Part shown: in pieces, positions 7,608 through 17,717 of the stretch | Numbering within the stretch: position 1 is the first letter of the stretch | Layout of the letters: every line of letters begins with the position of its first letter | Assembly: GCF_002999135.1 (NCBI RefSeq) | Contig: NZ_CP027229.1 | Span: 1,116,001-1,180,000 of the forward strand | Source of the DNA: Capnocytophaga sp. oral taxon 878 | Lineage (GTDB): Bacteria > Bacteroidota > Bacteroidia > Flavobacteriales > Flavobacteriaceae | Length of the DNA stretch: 64,000 bases | Direction: 5' to 3' | Translations under genes and position numbers: made by a program | Notes under the pieces: generated by a model | Databases searched by the model: none | What the model saw: only the letters and a program-made list of their open reading frames with translations | Told to the model about the DNA's origin: nothing

Positions 7608-8750
7608 ATGAAACGTATGAATTTCATTGCATTGCTATCGGCAATGCTTGTGTTTTTTAGTTGCAGTTCGCAAAAGAAAGCCTATAAAGACTTAGGAGAT
7701 GGGCTTTTTGCTGATATTGAAACTACCAAAGGGAACCTAGTTGTAAAACTGAATTACAAAGAGACGCCTGTAACTGTTGCGAGCTTTGTGAGTTTGGCTG
7801 AAGGCAAGAACCCTTATGTAAAAGCCGAATACAAAGGCAAACCTTTTTATAATGGCATTATCTTTCACCGAGTTATCAAAAACTTTATGATACAAGGAGG
7901 AGACCCTACCGGCACTGGTATGGGAGACCCAGGCTATCGTTTTGAAGATGAGATAGTAGCGAGCCTTAAACACAGCAAAAAGGGTATCCTTTCAATGGCG
8001 AACTCAGGCCCTGACACCAATGGCAGTCAGTTTTTCATTACACACGTGCCAACTGAACATTTAGACGGTAAACACACTGTATTTGGTGAGGTAGTGAAAG
8101 GATTGGAAGTTATTGATGCTATTGCTGCTGTTGAAACAAAACAACCAGGAAATCGCCCTATTAAAGAAGTTAAGATAAATAAAGTAACCATAATAGCTAA
8201 TGGCAAAGAGGCTGAGAAATTTGATGCTGTAAAGGTTTTTAATGACTATTTTACAGAAGTAGAAAGCCGTGGTGAAAAAGCTAAAGCTGCTGTAGCAAGC
8301 CTTGCCCAAGAAATAGTAGCCCAAGAAGCAAAAGCGGAAGCTTTGCCTTCAGGAGTAAAAATACTTAAAGTAACTAATGGTACTGGTAAAAAACCTAACC
8401 ATACTGAGTTTGTTATGGTAAACTATGCTGGATACTTGCGTAATGGTAACTTATTTGACTCTAACATCAAAGAAGTAGAGAAGAAATTTAACAAATACAA
8501 CTCTATGCGTGACCGCCAGAATGGCTATCAACCTATACCTTTCCCTTACACTCCATCGGCACAGCTTATACCAGGATTTAAGGAAGCCTTACTTACAATG
8601 AAAGTAGGTGATAAAATACGAGTATTTATCCCTTCGGCTTTAGGTTATGGTGAAGCAGGAGCTGCAGATGTTATACCGCCTAATAGTGATCTTATTTTTG
8701 ATATTGAAATTTTAGACACTATGGCTATGCCAACACAAGGAGGCAGATAG
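7608..8750 (+). CDS. Cyclophilin-FKBP fusion peptidyl-prolyl isomerase lipoprotein
   Basis: The 380-residue product has a lipobox FFSC (Cys19). An N-terminal cyclophilin domain (about residues 35-195) has [19 protein letters not shown] and [24 protein letters not shown]-terminal FKBP domain (about 262-372) has [38 protein letters not shown] and LGYGEAG. Two isomerase folds on one exported lipoprotein fit a periplasmic folding role. It follows gldI by 22 bases and is followed by a strong terminator. Confidence 0.92.
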   Translation: MKRMNFIALLSAMLVFFSCSSQKKAYKDLGDGLFADIETTKGNLVVKLNYKETPVTVASFVSLAEGKNPYVKAEYKGKPFYNGIIFHRVIKNFMIQGGDPTGTGMGDPGYRFEDEIVASLKHSKKGILSMANSGPDTNGSQFFITHVPTEHLDGKHTVFGEVVKGLEVIDAIAAVETKQPGNRPIKEVKINKVTIIANGKEAEKFDAVKVFNDYFTEVESRGEKAKAAVASLAQEIVAQEAKAEALPSGVKILKVTNGTGKKPNHTEFVMVNYAGYLRNGNLFDSNIKEVEKKFNKYNSMRDRQNGYQPIPFPYTPSAQLIPGFKEALLTMKVGDKIRVFIPSALGYGEAGAADVIPPNSDLIFDIEILDTMAMPTQGGR

Positions 8751-8760
8751 ATAAGAAATA

Positions 8761-8803
8761 AAAATTAGCTAATAGGTAGAATGCTTATTAGCTAATTTTT
8801 TTT
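8761..8803 (+). terminator. Rho-independent terminator after the gldI operon
   Basis: A 14-base perfect stem (AAAATTAGCTAATA, 8761-8774, against TATTAGCTAATTTT, 8786-8799) with an 11-base loop is followed by more T residues. Confidence 0.85.
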
Positions 8804-8824
8804 GTATATTTGATAATAATTTTG

Positions 8825-8832
8825 TATTTTTG
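8825..8832 (+). promoter_or_regulatory. Bacteroidota -7 promoter box, sdaA
   Basis: TATTTTTG followed by CAC lies 35 bases before the sdaA ATG and just after the terminator of the preceding operon. Confidence 0.55.
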
Positions 8833-8866
8833 CACTTTGAATTCTGAATTGAAGTTATAAGATATA

Positions 8867-10288
8867 ATGGAGCAAATAAGCGTTTTTGATATGCTAAAAA
8901 TAGGCGTAGGGCCTTCTAGTTCACATACACTAGGACCGTGGCGAGCTGCTGAGGCTTTTGTAAAAGAACTACGCCAGTACAATTACTTAGAAAAAACTAC
9001 TAAAATACGCGTTGATTTATATGGTTCTCTTTCACTTACAGGTAAGGGACACGCTACTGATTTGGCAGTAATGTTAGGGCTTAGTGGTGCTGACCCTGAA
9101 TATGTGCCTATTGAGAGCTTAGACGTTATTATTACTGCTATTACTAACAACCAAGAACTGTATTTGGGCAATGAACTGATTGTGAAGTTTAGCCCTAAAG
9201 AGGATATTATTTTCAATAAGAACTTTTTACCTTTTCATGCCAATGGACTAACCTTTACTGCTGAAGGAAGTGATTTTAGTTACTCATCGACCTTCTACTC
9301 GGTAGGCGGTGGATTTATTGTAAAGGAGAATGAAGAAAAACAAGAAAAAACAGATGATAAAACTAAAAAATTCCCTTTCCCAATAGATAAGGCAGAAGAG
9401 CTGATAAGATATTGCTGTAAAGAGGGTAAGAAAATATCAGAAATAGTATATGAAAATGAAAAAGCCTTACGCAGTGAAGATGAAATAAAGAAGGAGCTGA
9501 TGCGAGTATGGAATACTATGCTGGAATGCACTTACATTGGCTGCCATACTGAAGGCGTATTACCTGGTGGACTACACGTGCGTAGAAGGGCTTATGATAT
9601 TCACAAAAACCTAATAGGAGTGGTAACCTATAATAACCCTACCAGCTGGTTAAACTCTATCAAGAAAACTAATATCAAGTTTAGAGAGATACTGAAATGG
9701 GTAAGCTGCTTTTCATTGGCCGTAAATGAGGTTAATGCCTCATTAGGACGGGTAGTAACAGCCCCTACTAATGGAAGTGCAGGAGTAATACCTGCAGTAT
9801 TATTATACTACCTTACTATTGAGAACCAAGAAGCTACTGAAGCAGAAATTCAGCAGTTTTTATTAGTAGCAGGTGAAATAGGCAGCTTATTTAAAAAAGG
9901 GGCTACAATATCGGCTGCTATGGGAGGGTGCCAAGCAGAAATAGGAGTATCATCGGCAATGGCTGCAGGGGCTTTATGTGAGCTATTAGGAGGTTCGCCA
10001 GAGCAAGTGTTAGTAGCTGCAGAAATAGCTATGGAACACCACTTGGGACTTACTTGTGACCCCATAGGAGGCTTGGTACAAATACCTTGTATAGAACGCA
10101 ATGCTATGGGAGCAGTAAAAGCTATCAATGCTGCTGAATTGGCTATTGAAACAGATCCTAAGAACGCTAAAGTACCATTGGATAAGGTTATCAATACAAT
10201 GTGGCAGACAGCTAAAGATATGAATTCTAAGTACAAAGAAACCTCGGAAGGAGGGCTAGCGGTAGCTGTAAATATTGCTGACTGCTAA
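8867..10288 (+). CDS. sdaA: L-serine ammonia-lyase, iron-sulfur dependent, single-chain type
   Basis: The 473-residue enzyme converts L-serine to pyruvate and ammonia. The N-terminal beta domain begins [18 protein letters not shown] (GPSSSHT motif, residues 13-19). The C-terminal alpha domain has [13 protein letters not shown] and the Cys residues expected to hold the 4Fe-4S cluster ([27 protein letters not shown]). Length and fused architecture match the E. coli SdaA/SdaB type. folP follows after 23 bases, so the two probably share a transcript. Confidence 0.95.
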   Translation: MEQISVFDMLKIGVGPSSSHTLGPWRAAEAFVKELRQYNYLEKTTKIRVDLYGSLSLTGKGHATDLAVMLGLSGADPEYVPIESLDVIITAITNNQELYLGNELIVKFSPKEDIIFNKNFLPFHANGLTFTAEGSDFSYSSTFYSVGGGFIVKENEEKQEKTDDKTKKFPFPIDKAEELIRYCCKEGKKISEIVYENEKALRSEDEIKKELMRVWNTMLECTYIGCHTEGVLPGGLHVRRRAYDIHKNLIGVVTYNNPTSWLNSIKKTNIKFREILKWVSCFSLAVNEVNASLGRVVTAPTNGSAGVIPAVLLYYLTIENQEATEAEIQQFLLVAGEIGSLFKKGATISAAMGGCQAEIGVSSAMAAGALCELLGGSPEQVLVAAEIAMEHHLGLTCDPIGGLVQIPCIERNAMGAVKAINAAELAIETDPKNAKVPLDKVINTMWQTAKDMNSKYKETSEGGLAVAVNIADC

Positions 10289-10311
10289 CTTAGATAAGCG
10301 AAAAGAAAAAT

Positions 10312-11130
10312 ATGACAATTAATTGTAAAGGGGAGCTAGTGAGTATGGAGACTCCTCGAGTAATGGGTATACTAAATCACACTCCTGATTCATTTTACGA
10401 AGGAAGTAGAGTTACTGAAACAAGTGTATTACAACGTGCAGAACAGATGCTTGTGCAAGGAGCTGATTTTATTGATGTGGGAGGTTATAGCACTAGGCCT
10501 AATGCACCAGAAGTAACAGAAAAAGAAGAACTAAATAGAGTGCTACCTGTAGTACGTAGTTTAGTAAAGACATTCCCAGAGATACGCATTTCAGTAGATA
10601 CATTTAGAGCTGAGGTAGCCCGCCAAACACTTGATGAGGGGGCTTGTATGATTAATGATATTTCGGCAGGGCTATTAGATGAACAAATGCTGCCCACAGT
10701 AGCACAATACCAAGTACCCTATATAGCGATGCACTTAGTAGGCACCCCCCAAACAATGCAACAGCATACGCAATACAAGGATATTATTGCCGATATACGT
10801 TACTACTTTTCGGAGCGTAAGGCTAAGGCTTTGGCATTAGGTATAAACGATTTTATAGTGGATGTAGGCTTTGGTTTTTCAAAAACATTAGACCAAAATT
10901 ATGAGGTGCTAAAACACTTAGAACTATTTCATACTTTTGGGTGCCCGCTATTGGTAGGAGTATCTCGTAAATCGATGTTATACAAATTGCTAGATAGCAG
11001 TCCGGCAGAAGCATTAAATGCTACCACTGCTGTTCATACAGTAGCCTTGATAAAAGGAGCTCATATTTTACGAGTACACGACGTAAAGGAAGCTAAAGAA
11101 TGTATAGCTATTTATAATAAAATACGATGA
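10312..11130 (+). CDS. folP: Dihydropteroate synthase
   Basis: The 272-residue TIM-barrel enzyme condenses p-aminobenzoate with dihydropterin pyrophosphate in folate synthesis. Pterin-binding signatures are present: VMGILNHTPDSFYEGSR near the N-terminus, GADFIDVGGYSTRP, SVDTFRAEVA, INDISAG, and a C-terminal RVHDVKEAKEC. The last four bases overlap the start of cdaA (ATGA), so the two are translationally coupled, an arrangement common in Bacteroidota. Confidence 0.95.
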   Translation: MTINCKGELVSMETPRVMGILNHTPDSFYEGSRVTETSVLQRAEQMLVQGADFIDVGGYSTRPNAPEVTEKEELNRVLPVVRSLVKTFPEIRISVDTFRAEVARQTLDEGACMINDISAGLLDEQMLPTVAQYQVPYIAMHLVGTPQTMQQHTQYKDIIADIRYYFSERKAKALALGINDFIVDVGFGFSKTLDQNYEVLKHLELFHTFGCPLLVGVSRKSMLYKLLDSSPAEALNATTAVHTVALIKGAHILRVHDVKEAKECIAIYNKIR

Positions 11131-11903
11131 AACTATTTGATATCTTAGACTTTACCATTACTGATGCTATTGATATACTGTTATTTGCAGCCCTATTGTA
11201 CTATTTGTACCGACTTATTAGGGGAACAGTAGCTATCAATATATTTATGGGGATAGTAATGATATACCTAATATGGAAAGTTACAGAAGCCCTACAAATG
11301 CAGTTGTTAAGCAGTATTTTGGGTCAGTTTATAGGTGTGGGAGTCTTTGCATTGATAGTAGTTTTTCAACAGGAAATACGTCGGTTTTTACTTACTATTG
11401 GATCAACTAATATTACAGCACGCAATAAACTACACCGTGTATTTCATTTTTTTAAACAAAAAGAAATCTTACTGAATATTGAGAGCTTGGTAAGTGTGTG
11501 TGAGAAATTAGGCAGTAGTAATACAGGGGCTTTGATAGTGCTAGAACACAATATGCCATTAGACTTTGTAACAGCTACTGGCGATAAGATGAACTTAGAA
11601 TTTTCGGAGCCTATTATAGAAAGTATTTTTTATAAAAACAGTCCGTTACATGATGGTGCTATTGTTATTAGAGGGAATACTATTGTTGCTACACGAGTTA
11701 TACTACCAGTAGCTGCCGAAGACACCTTACCAAAACGCTATGGGCTGCGCCACCGTGCAGCAGTATCGATTACTGAAAAGACAGATGCTACTGCTTTGGT
11801 AGTATCGGAAGAGACAGGACATATATCGTACTTTAAGAACGGTAATTTTGTAAAACACAACAATAATGATGAGTTAATACAACTCATAAAAAACGATTTT
11901 TAA
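11127..11903 (+). CDS. cdaA: Diadenylate cyclase CdaA
   Basis: The 258-residue membrane enzyme makes the second messenger c-di-AMP from two ATP. Three hydrophobic helices occupy about residues 12-80. The DAC domain (about 115-235) carries the catalytic DGA motif (LHDGAIVI, Asp176) and the RHRAA motif (residues 208-212). No CdaR/YbbR gene follows; instead ung starts one base after the stop. The overlap with folP suggests co-expression. Confidence 0.93.
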   Translation: MKLFDILDFTITDAIDILLFAALLYYLYRLIRGTVAINIFMGIVMIYLIWKVTEALQMQLLSSILGQFIGVGVFALIVVFQQEIRRFLLTIGSTNITARNKLHRVFHFFKQKEILLNIESLVSVCEKLGSSNTGALIVLEHNMPLDFVTATGDKMNLEFSEPIIESIFYKNSPLHDGAIVIRGNTIVATRVILPVAAEDTLPKRYGLRHRAAVSITEKTDATALVVSEETGHISYFKNGNFVKHNNNDELIQLIKNDF

Positions 11904-11904
11904 T

Positions 11905-12570
11905 ATGGAAGTAGCCATTCACCCCAGCTGGAAAGGTATATTGAAAGAAGAGTTTGAAAAGCCCTATTTTGGAGCTCTTACTCAGTTTGTAAAGCAGCAA
12001 TACGCACAAGGAACTTGTTACCCTAAAGGGAAAGAAATATTTGCAGCTTTTGATTATTGCCCTTTAAGTGAAGTAAAAGTAGTTATTATAGGGCAAGATC
12101 CCTACCATGGAGCTGGTCAAGCTAATGGCTTATGCTTTTCGGTACATGATGGAATAATACACCCGCCTTCATTAGTGAATATTTTTAAAGAAATAGAACA
12201 AGATTTAGGCATTCCTTACCCTATGAGTGGTAATTTGGAGCGTTGGGCATCACAAGGAGTTTTGTTACTAAACGCTACTCTTACTGTTAATGCTGGACAA
12301 GCTGGCAGTCATCAGGGGCAGGGTTGGGAAACTTTTACTGATGCGGTAATTAAGGCTATTTCAGAGCATTGTAACCAAGTAGTATTTATGCTTTGGGGAG
12401 GTTATGCTAAGAAAAAAGCTAGCCTGATAGATAGCAGCAAGCACTGCATACTTAGCAGTGGACACCCCTCGCCTTTAAGTGCTAATAAAGGCCATTGGTT
12501 TGGCAATAAACATTTCAGCAAAGCAAATGCTTATCTTACTTCTGTAGGAAAGAGAGCTATAAACTGGTAA
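11905..12570 (+). CDS. ung: Uracil-DNA glycosylase, family 1
   Basis: The 221-residue enzyme removes uracil from DNA in base-excision repair. It has the water-activating motif GQDPYHGAGQANGLCFSV (catalytic Asp65), the NPPxxNI-like HPPSLVNIFKEI, and the minor-groove loop HPSPLSANKG. The length is typical for family 1. It starts immediately after cdaA and probably ends that operon. Confidence 0.95.
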   Translation: MEVAIHPSWKGILKEEFEKPYFGALTQFVKQQYAQGTCYPKGKEIFAAFDYCPLSEVKVVIIGQDPYHGAGQANGLCFSVHDGIIHPPSLVNIFKEIEQDLGIPYPMSGNLERWASQGVLLLNATLTVNAGQAGSHQGQGWETFTDAVIKAISEHCNQVVFMLWGGYAKKKASLIDSSKHCILSSGHPSPLSANKGHWFGNKHFSKANAYLTSVGKRAINW

Positions 12571-12614
12571 TTAGATAGTATTAAAAATATAATAAGGCAA
12601 TAATATTATAAAAA

Positions 12615-13058
12615 ATGATACAATCCATCATTGAAAAGTATAAAGACAGAATAACTGTAGGAACTAAAGACTTCATAAATATAACTTGGATTGAGCAAAC
12701 AGAAAAGAAATTAGGTTTTGCTTTACCCAATAGTTATAAAGAGATGTTATTAAACTATGAGTTTATTACTATTTGGGGGGTTGATTTTAAAACTATTGCT
12801 CCTCCTGAATATCAAGAGGATGCTGATATTGATATTTATTATACTTATCAAGTAAATTTGGAAAATAATCTATTCCAAAAAGATGAATTAGCTTTTTTAG
12901 AGATGGACGAAGAGACCTATTTCTTTAAAATTGAAGAAGCTGGTGAAACTAATGAATATCCTGTTTATATTCGGGATTATATGACAGGTGAAGATCATCT
13001 ATATGCCAATAATTTTCAAGCATTTTTAGAACATTTTTTTAGTATATTATTGAAATAG
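12615..13058 (+). CDS. SMI1/KNR4 (SUKH) family protein
   Basis: The 147-residue protein has a SUKH-type pattern: an N-terminal helix, the signature IEQTEKKLGFALPNSYKEML (about residues 25-44), then strands with WGVDFKTI, and a final FQAFLEHFF helix. SUKH proteins are mostly immunity proteins against nucleic-acid-targeting toxins in contact-dependent systems, but some have housekeeping roles. No toxin gene is adjacent, so it is an orphan here. It is more AT-rich than its neighbours. Confidence 0.7.
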   Translation: MIQSIIEKYKDRITVGTKDFINITWIEQTEKKLGFALPNSYKEMLLNYEFITIWGVDFKTIAPPEYQEDADIDIYYTYQVNLENNLFQKDELAFLEMDEETYFFKIEEAGETNEYPVYIRDYMTGEDHLYANNFQAFLEHFFSILLK

Positions 13059-13085
13059 TAACTTTGGTAAATATATAAAAAAGTT

Positions 13086-13280
13086 ATGAGCGTTTATTAT
13101 CTATCATTCGGCATTGAGCAATTTTTGGGTTTTCTCCTTTTTGTAGTCATTTTCCTTATAGGGTTTTGGCTATTATGCTTTTTGTGTTTGGTACTCCCTT
13201 ATTGGTTGATAGGGGAAATAAAAGAGCGATTCAAAGAAAGAAAATCAACTAGCACAGAGGTATTTTCCTCTCAAAACTAA
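13086..13280 (+). CDS. Small membrane protein of unknown function
   Basis: The 64-residue product has one long hydrophobic segment (about residues 10-46, one or two spans) and a charged C-terminal tail (KERFKERKSTSTEVFSSQ). It sits 6 bases before the YihY-family gene on the same strand, so the two are probably co-transcribed. No family is recognised. Confidence 0.6.
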   Translation: MSVYYLSFGIEQFLGFLLFVVIFLIGFWLLCFLCLVLPYWLIGEIKERFKERKSTSTEVFSSQN

Positions 13281-13286
13281 CTACAG

Positions 13287-14198
13287 ATGACATTTAAAGA
13301 AAGAATACAGAACCTCCTCTTTATCAAGCAATTCGTAGGATTTTTAAAGAAAATCCCTTTAGCTAAGAATTCATTCTCATTATATGACCTTTTGGAATTG
13401 TACATTGTAGGGATTATGAAAGGCACTCTCACTTATCGTGCGAGTGCTATATCATATAGTTTTTTTTTAGCTATTTTTCCTTTCTTACTATTTATTCTGA
13501 ACCTTATCCCATATATTCCTATTGAAAATTTCCAAGTAGATTTTTGGAGCTTTATTGATGATATGCTACCCCCTGGCACTCATGATTTCTTTTCTGATAT
13601 CTTTTTTGATATTGCTGAAAAAAAGCGTGGGGGATTGTTATCATCAGTATTTTTTCTATCCATATTTTTGATGACTAATGGTATTATGGCAATCTTTGGG
13701 GGATTTGAGTTTTCATATCACCGACAAATTACACGTACTTATATTAAGCAATATCTCTATGCGCTAATGGTTGCTATCATCTTGTCGTTATTAGTACTAT
13801 TTTCGGTAATTAGCTTCATCTACTATGAAGTATACTTAGTGCCTTACCTTGACAAAATCAATTTTATTACTGATTACGAAACGCTTATTAAAATATCAAA
13901 AATTGTATTTGTAGCCTTGATTACGTACTTTGGCACGGGTGTATTATTCTATTTTGGTACAGTGGAAGGGAGAGAAAGTAAATTCTTTTCGGCTGGCTCT
14001 CTCCTTACAGTGCTACTTTTTGGTTTAACAACCTATTTTTTTGGTATTTACATTGAAAACTTCTCACAATACAACCAATTATACGGTTCTATAGGGGCAT
14101 TACTTATCTTTTTGCTTTATATATGGCTCAATGCGAATATTCTTCTGCTCGGGTTTGAGCTAAATGCCTCGTTATTAAAACTTAAAAAGCAGGACTGA
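13287..14198 (+). CDS. YihY/virulence factor BrkB family membrane protein
   Basis: The 303-residue protein has about six membrane spans. The family start is visible (LTYRASAISYSFFLAIFPFLLF, from about residue 48), as is the C-terminal YGSIGALLIFLLYIWLNANILLLG, where the G..IGALLIFL..W pattern is typical. Members were once called ribonuclease BN, wrongly. Its stop overlaps the priA ATG (TGATG), which indicates coupling. Confidence 0.9.
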   Translation: MTFKERIQNLLFIKQFVGFLKKIPLAKNSFSLYDLLELYIVGIMKGTLTYRASAISYSFFLAIFPFLLFILNLIPYIPIENFQVDFWSFIDDMLPPGTHDFFSDIFFDIAEKKRGGLLSSVFFLSIFLMTNGIMAIFGGFEFSYHRQITRTYIKQYLYALMVAIILSLLVLFSVISFIYYEVYLVPYLDKINFITDYETLIKISKIVFVALITYFGTGVLFYFGTVEGRESKFFSAGSLLTVLLFGLTTYFFGIYIENFSQYNQLYGSIGALLIFLLYIWLNANILLLGFELNASLLKLKKQD

Positions 14199-16651
14199 TG
14201 TATTTTGTAGATGTTATCCTTCCTTTACCCCTACCCAAACCTTTTACTTACAACATTAATGAAGAAGAAGCCCACTTTTTACAAGTAGGGATGCGCGTAG
14301 CTGTTCCGTTTGGTAAGGCTAAGGTATACACAGGCTTAGTAGATAAGGTACATGAAAATAAGCCTACTTATGATACCAAAGATATAGCTTATATACTGGA
14401 TGAAACTCCTATTATTACCTCTACACAATTAGCTCATTGGCAATGGATAGCAGATTTTTATATGTGTTCATTGGGTGAAGTGCTTAAAGCCGCACTACCT
14501 GCGGCTTTTTTGATAGAAAGTGAAACTGTAATAGAGATAGCCGAAAAGAATATAGATATGGCTCTATTGACAGATGATGAGTGGCAGGTGTATGAGGCTT
14601 TGCAGTACAAAACATCATTAAAAGGTAGTGAGGTAGGCAAGATAATACCAAAAAAGAAAAGCCTGAAAATAATAAAAAGCTTGGTAGAAAAAGGTGCCGT
14701 AAGGGTATCGGAGAAGATGTTTGAGAAGTATGTGCCTAAGCTAATTAAATATGTGCGCTTGGCACCACAATACCAAACAGAAACTGGACTGAAAGAAGCC
14801 TTTGCCTTGCTGGAAAAAGCTGTTAAGCAAAAACAGCTGCTAATGGCGTATTTTAACCATTTTAACCGAGATAAATCTCCTTTAAAAAGCGATAAATTAA
14901 TAGAAGATGCTAAAGTATCGGTAGGGGTACTAAAAGCAGTGGTAGAGAAAGGTGTATTGGAAGAATATTACCTGCAAAAAGACCGTGTGAGTTTTGCCGA
15001 AAACACTACTGATGATAAGAATGTGCTAAGTGAGGCACAAAGAGAAGCATTTGCCGATATTAAAAAGGAGTTTGAGGATAAAAATACTGTACTCCTGCAA
15101 GGGGTTACTGCATCGGGGAAAACTGAAATTTATATAGAACTTATAGATGAATACCTTAAAAAGGGCAAACAAGTGCTGTACTTATTGCCCGAAATAGGTA
15201 TTACAATACATCTTATTAATAGACTTAAAAAGCGTTTTGGCAAGCAACTATCGGTATATCACTCCAGATATACTACCAACGAACGGGTGGAGGTGTGGAA
15301 CAATGTGCTTGCTAATAATGAAAAAGCACAATTGGTGGTAGGTGTGCGATCATCGGTTTATTTGCCTTTTAGGGAGTTGGGATTGGTAATAGTAGATGAA
15401 GAACACGATAGCTCATACCGCCAATTTGACCCTGCACCACGCTTGCAAGCGCGTGATACTGCTATTATGCTTGCGAATTTCTTCAAAGCTAAAACCTTAT
15501 TAGGCTCGGCTACTCCTTCTTTGGAAAGTATGCATAATGTGAAATTGGACAAGTATGGTTTTGTGTATCTTTCGCAGCGTTATGCTAACTATCAGCTTCC
15601 TATTATTGAAATTATTGATATTAAAGACAAGCAGCATCGGAAACGTATGAGTGGGCATTTCTCGGATGTGCTTATTCAGGAAATAAACAATACCTTGGAG
15701 AGTGGGCGGCAGGTATTGCTGTTTCAAAACCGGCGAGGTTATGCTCCTGTGGTGCAGTGTATGCATTGTGGAACAGTACCCCAATGTCCGCATTGTGATG
15801 TGAGTTTGACCTTTCACCAAGGTAGTAACCAGCTGCGTTGTCATTACTGTGGCTATACGACGCCTATGCCTAAAACTTGTATTGCCTGTGGTAGTGTGGA
15901 TTTGAAGACTAAGGGCTTTGGTACGGAGCAAATAAGTAAGGAGCTGGCTGAGTTATTGCCGCAAGCTGTTACTGACCGTATGGATCAAGATACTACCAAT
16001 GGCAAGTATGGTTATGAGAAAATATTGGCTAAATTTGAGCAACAAGAAACTCAAATATTAGTAGGTACCCAAATGATTACTAAGGGGTTGGATTTTTCTA
16101 ATGTGGGCTTGGTAGGGGTGATGAATGCTGATGCTTCTATCCACTTTCCAGATTATAGGGCTTATGAGCGGAGTTTCCAGCTACTATTACAGATAGCAGG
16201 GCGTGCGGGGCGTAGTGCTAAACAAGGGAAAGTGCTTATACAGACTTATAACCCAGAGCATTTGGTAATACAACAGGTACTGAAAAATGACTTCAAACAG
16301 ATGTACCAATACCAAATTGAGGAGCGGCGTAACTTCTTATATCCTCCTTTTGTACAGATGATTAGAATCAGCTTAAAACACCCTGAATTTAACAGAGTTA
16401 ATGAGGGAGCTGATTGGCTGGCTGGGGCTTTGCGTGAACTGTTCAGTACTCAAAATAATGTGGTAGTTTTGGGTCCTGAGTTTCCTCTTATTTCACGTAT
16501 CAGGAATGAGTATATTAAAGAGATACTTGTTAAAATTTCTCCTTCGCACATTAGTATGCATACTGTAAAACAGCAGATTAAGCGTACAGAAATCAGTTTT
16601 CAGAGTATTAGTAATTACAGACCTATTAGGGTATCATACGTGGTGGAATAG
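14198..16651 (+). CDS. priA: Primosomal protein N' (replication restart helicase PriA)
   Basis: The 817-residue superfamily 2 helicase reloads DnaB at collapsed forks. An N-terminal DNA-binding domain (FVDVILPLPLPKPFTYNI) precedes Walker A GVTASGKTEIY (about residues 303-313) and Walker B VDEEHD. The zinc-binding insert has eight Cys in CMHCGTVPQCPHC and CHYCGYTTPMPKTCIACGS. Helicase motifs follow (GTQMITKGLDF, QIAGRAGR). The length is somewhat above E. coli PriA and typical for Bacteroidota. Confidence 0.95.
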   Translation: MYFVDVILPLPLPKPFTYNINEEEAHFLQVGMRVAVPFGKAKVYTGLVDKVHENKPTYDTKDIAYILDETPIITSTQLAHWQWIADFYMCSLGEVLKAALPAAFLIESETVIEIAEKNIDMALLTDDEWQVYEALQYKTSLKGSEVGKIIPKKKSLKIIKSLVEKGAVRVSEKMFEKYVPKLIKYVRLAPQYQTETGLKEAFALLEKAVKQKQLLMAYFNHFNRDKSPLKSDKLIEDAKVSVGVLKAVVEKGVLEEYYLQKDRVSFAENTTDDKNVLSEAQREAFADIKKEFEDKNTVLLQGVTASGKTEIYIELIDEYLKKGKQVLYLLPEIGITIHLINRLKKRFGKQLSVYHSRYTTNERVEVWNNVLANNEKAQLVVGVRSSVYLPFRELGLVIVDEEHDSSYRQFDPAPRLQARDTAIMLANFFKAKTLLGSATPSLESMHNVKLDKYGFVYLSQRYANYQLPIIEIIDIKDKQHRKRMSGHFSDVLIQEINNTLESGRQVLLFQNRRGYAPVVQCMHCGTVPQCPHCDVSLTFHQGSNQLRCHYCGYTTPMPKTCIACGSVDLKTKGFGTEQISKELAELLPQAVTDRMDQDTTNGKYGYEKILAKFEQQETQILVGTQMITKGLDFSNVGLVGVMNADASIHFPDYRAYERSFQLLLQIAGRAGRSAKQGKVLIQTYNPEHLVIQQVLKNDFKQMYQYQIEERRNFLYPPFVQMIRISLKHPEFNRVNEGADWLAGALRELFSTQNNVVVLGPEFPLISRIRNEYIKEILVKISPSHISMHTVKQQIKRTEISFQSISNYRPIRVSYVVE

Positions 16652-16708
16652 TGTTGTAGCTGACGTGCTGATTTTGCATCAGGTACTTGGCTGTACCAGC
16701 TTGATGAC

Positions 16709-16752
16709 TATCCTTCGTTTATAGTTCGTTTATCCTTCGTTATTCGTTCGTT
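16709..16752. repeat. Dispersed TTCGTT repeat, copy 2
   Basis: This array of 11-base units (TATCC/TATAG + TTCGTT) begins like the copy at 5559 and is the inverse of the copy at 28981. It lies in the 295-base gap after priA, which otherwise holds only purine-rich non-coding sequence and a promoter near 16934. Confidence 0.8.
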
Positions 16753-16933
16753 CATCTTATAGTGAAGTTGTAGGATTGTTTTTTGGTAGATGGGGAGTGA
16801 TTAAGGGGTGATTGGAGGGAGAGAGGTATGGGCTTTGAGGTTGCGAGTATGGGAGATTAATAGTCGGTTTTAAAAAGTTCGACCGAAAAAGAAAAAATGT
16901 TATATTATTATTTGCTAATTACCAATTATTTAT

Positions 16934-16941
16934 TACTTTTG
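16934..16941 (+). promoter_or_regulatory. Bacteroidota -7 promoter box, NlpC/P60-like gene
   Basis: TACTTTTG followed by C lies about 9-15 bases before the candidate start codons at 16950 and 16956, giving a very short leader. Confidence 0.6.
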
Positions 16942-16949
16942 CGGGCGTG

Positions 16950-17717
16950 ATGACTATGAAGATATTATATACCCCTTATGGGATATGCCACTTAAGCATT
17001 GTCCCGGTACGATTAGAGCCCCACGAAGGTGCAGAGATGCATACGCAGTTACTGTTTGGTGAACTGCTTCAAGTTATTGATAAAGAGGAGAATTGGAGTT
17101 ATGTACGTCTGCTTTTTGACAATACTGAGGGCTGGATTTCAAACAATCAGTTTACAGAAATATCGGATAAGGACTACCGAAAAACCCTTAAAAAGAAGGA
17201 GAAGTATGCGCATAGGCAGCTTACGAAGCTTCGTTTAAAGACAGAGGCTGGTGTTTTTTTGCATATTCCGAAGGGCGCGACCTTTTCGCACAACCATCTG
17301 TTGCATACTTCGCAATCGACCCAACGCCCTACAAGCCTGGGGGTGGTAGCGACTGCCTTAGAATACTTAAATGTTCCGTTTTTAGCTGGAGGCAAAACAC
17401 CTTTTGGCATTGATGCTGCAGGCTTGGTGCAAATGGTTTTTAAGCTGAATGGTATACACTTGCCACGTACTGCTGAAAAACAGGCTGCTTGTGGTACCGC
17501 ATTGAGTTTTTTGGAAGAAAGTGAAGCGGGAGATTTGGCTTTTTTTGATGATGAGGAGGGGAATATTATTCACGTAGGAATACTATTGGGGGATAATAAG
17601 ATAATTCACTCATTTGGGAAGGTAAGGATTGATAGGCTTGACCATATTGGAATTTTTAACAATGAACTAAGAAACTACACGCATCAGCTAAGACTACTGA
17701 AGAAAATAAAGAAATAA
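16950..17717 (+). CDS. SH3 plus NlpC/P60-like protein lacking the catalytic Cys
   Basis: The product is about 255 residues (ATG 16950 or 16956) with no signal peptide. The N-terminal SH3-like region (about residues 1-60, ending NTEGWISNNQF) is followed by an NlpC/P60 fold: PFLAGGKTPFGI, then AGLVQMVFKLNGIHLPRTAE, EAGDLAFFDDEEGNIIHVGI and HSFGKVRIDRLDH. Active NlpC/P60 peptidases have D-C-S-G at the nucleophile. Here codons 17412-17423 read Asp-Ala-Ala-Gly, so the nucleophile Cys is Ala although the His of HVGI remains. I infer a catalytically dead, possibly peptidoglycan-binding or regulatory protein. Confidence 0.85.
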   Translation: MTMKILYTPYGICHLSIVPVRLEPHEGAEMHTQLLFGELLQVIDKEENWSYVRLLFDNTEGWISNNQFTEISDKDYRKTLKKKEKYAHRQLTKLRLKTEAGVFLHIPKGATFSHNHLLHTSQSTQRPTSLGVVATALEYLNVPFLAGGKTPFGIDAAGLVQMVFKLNGIHLPRTAEKQAACGTALSFLEESEAGDLAFFDDEEGNIIHVGILLGDNKIIHSFGKVRIDRLDHIGIFNNELRNYTHQLRLLKKIKK

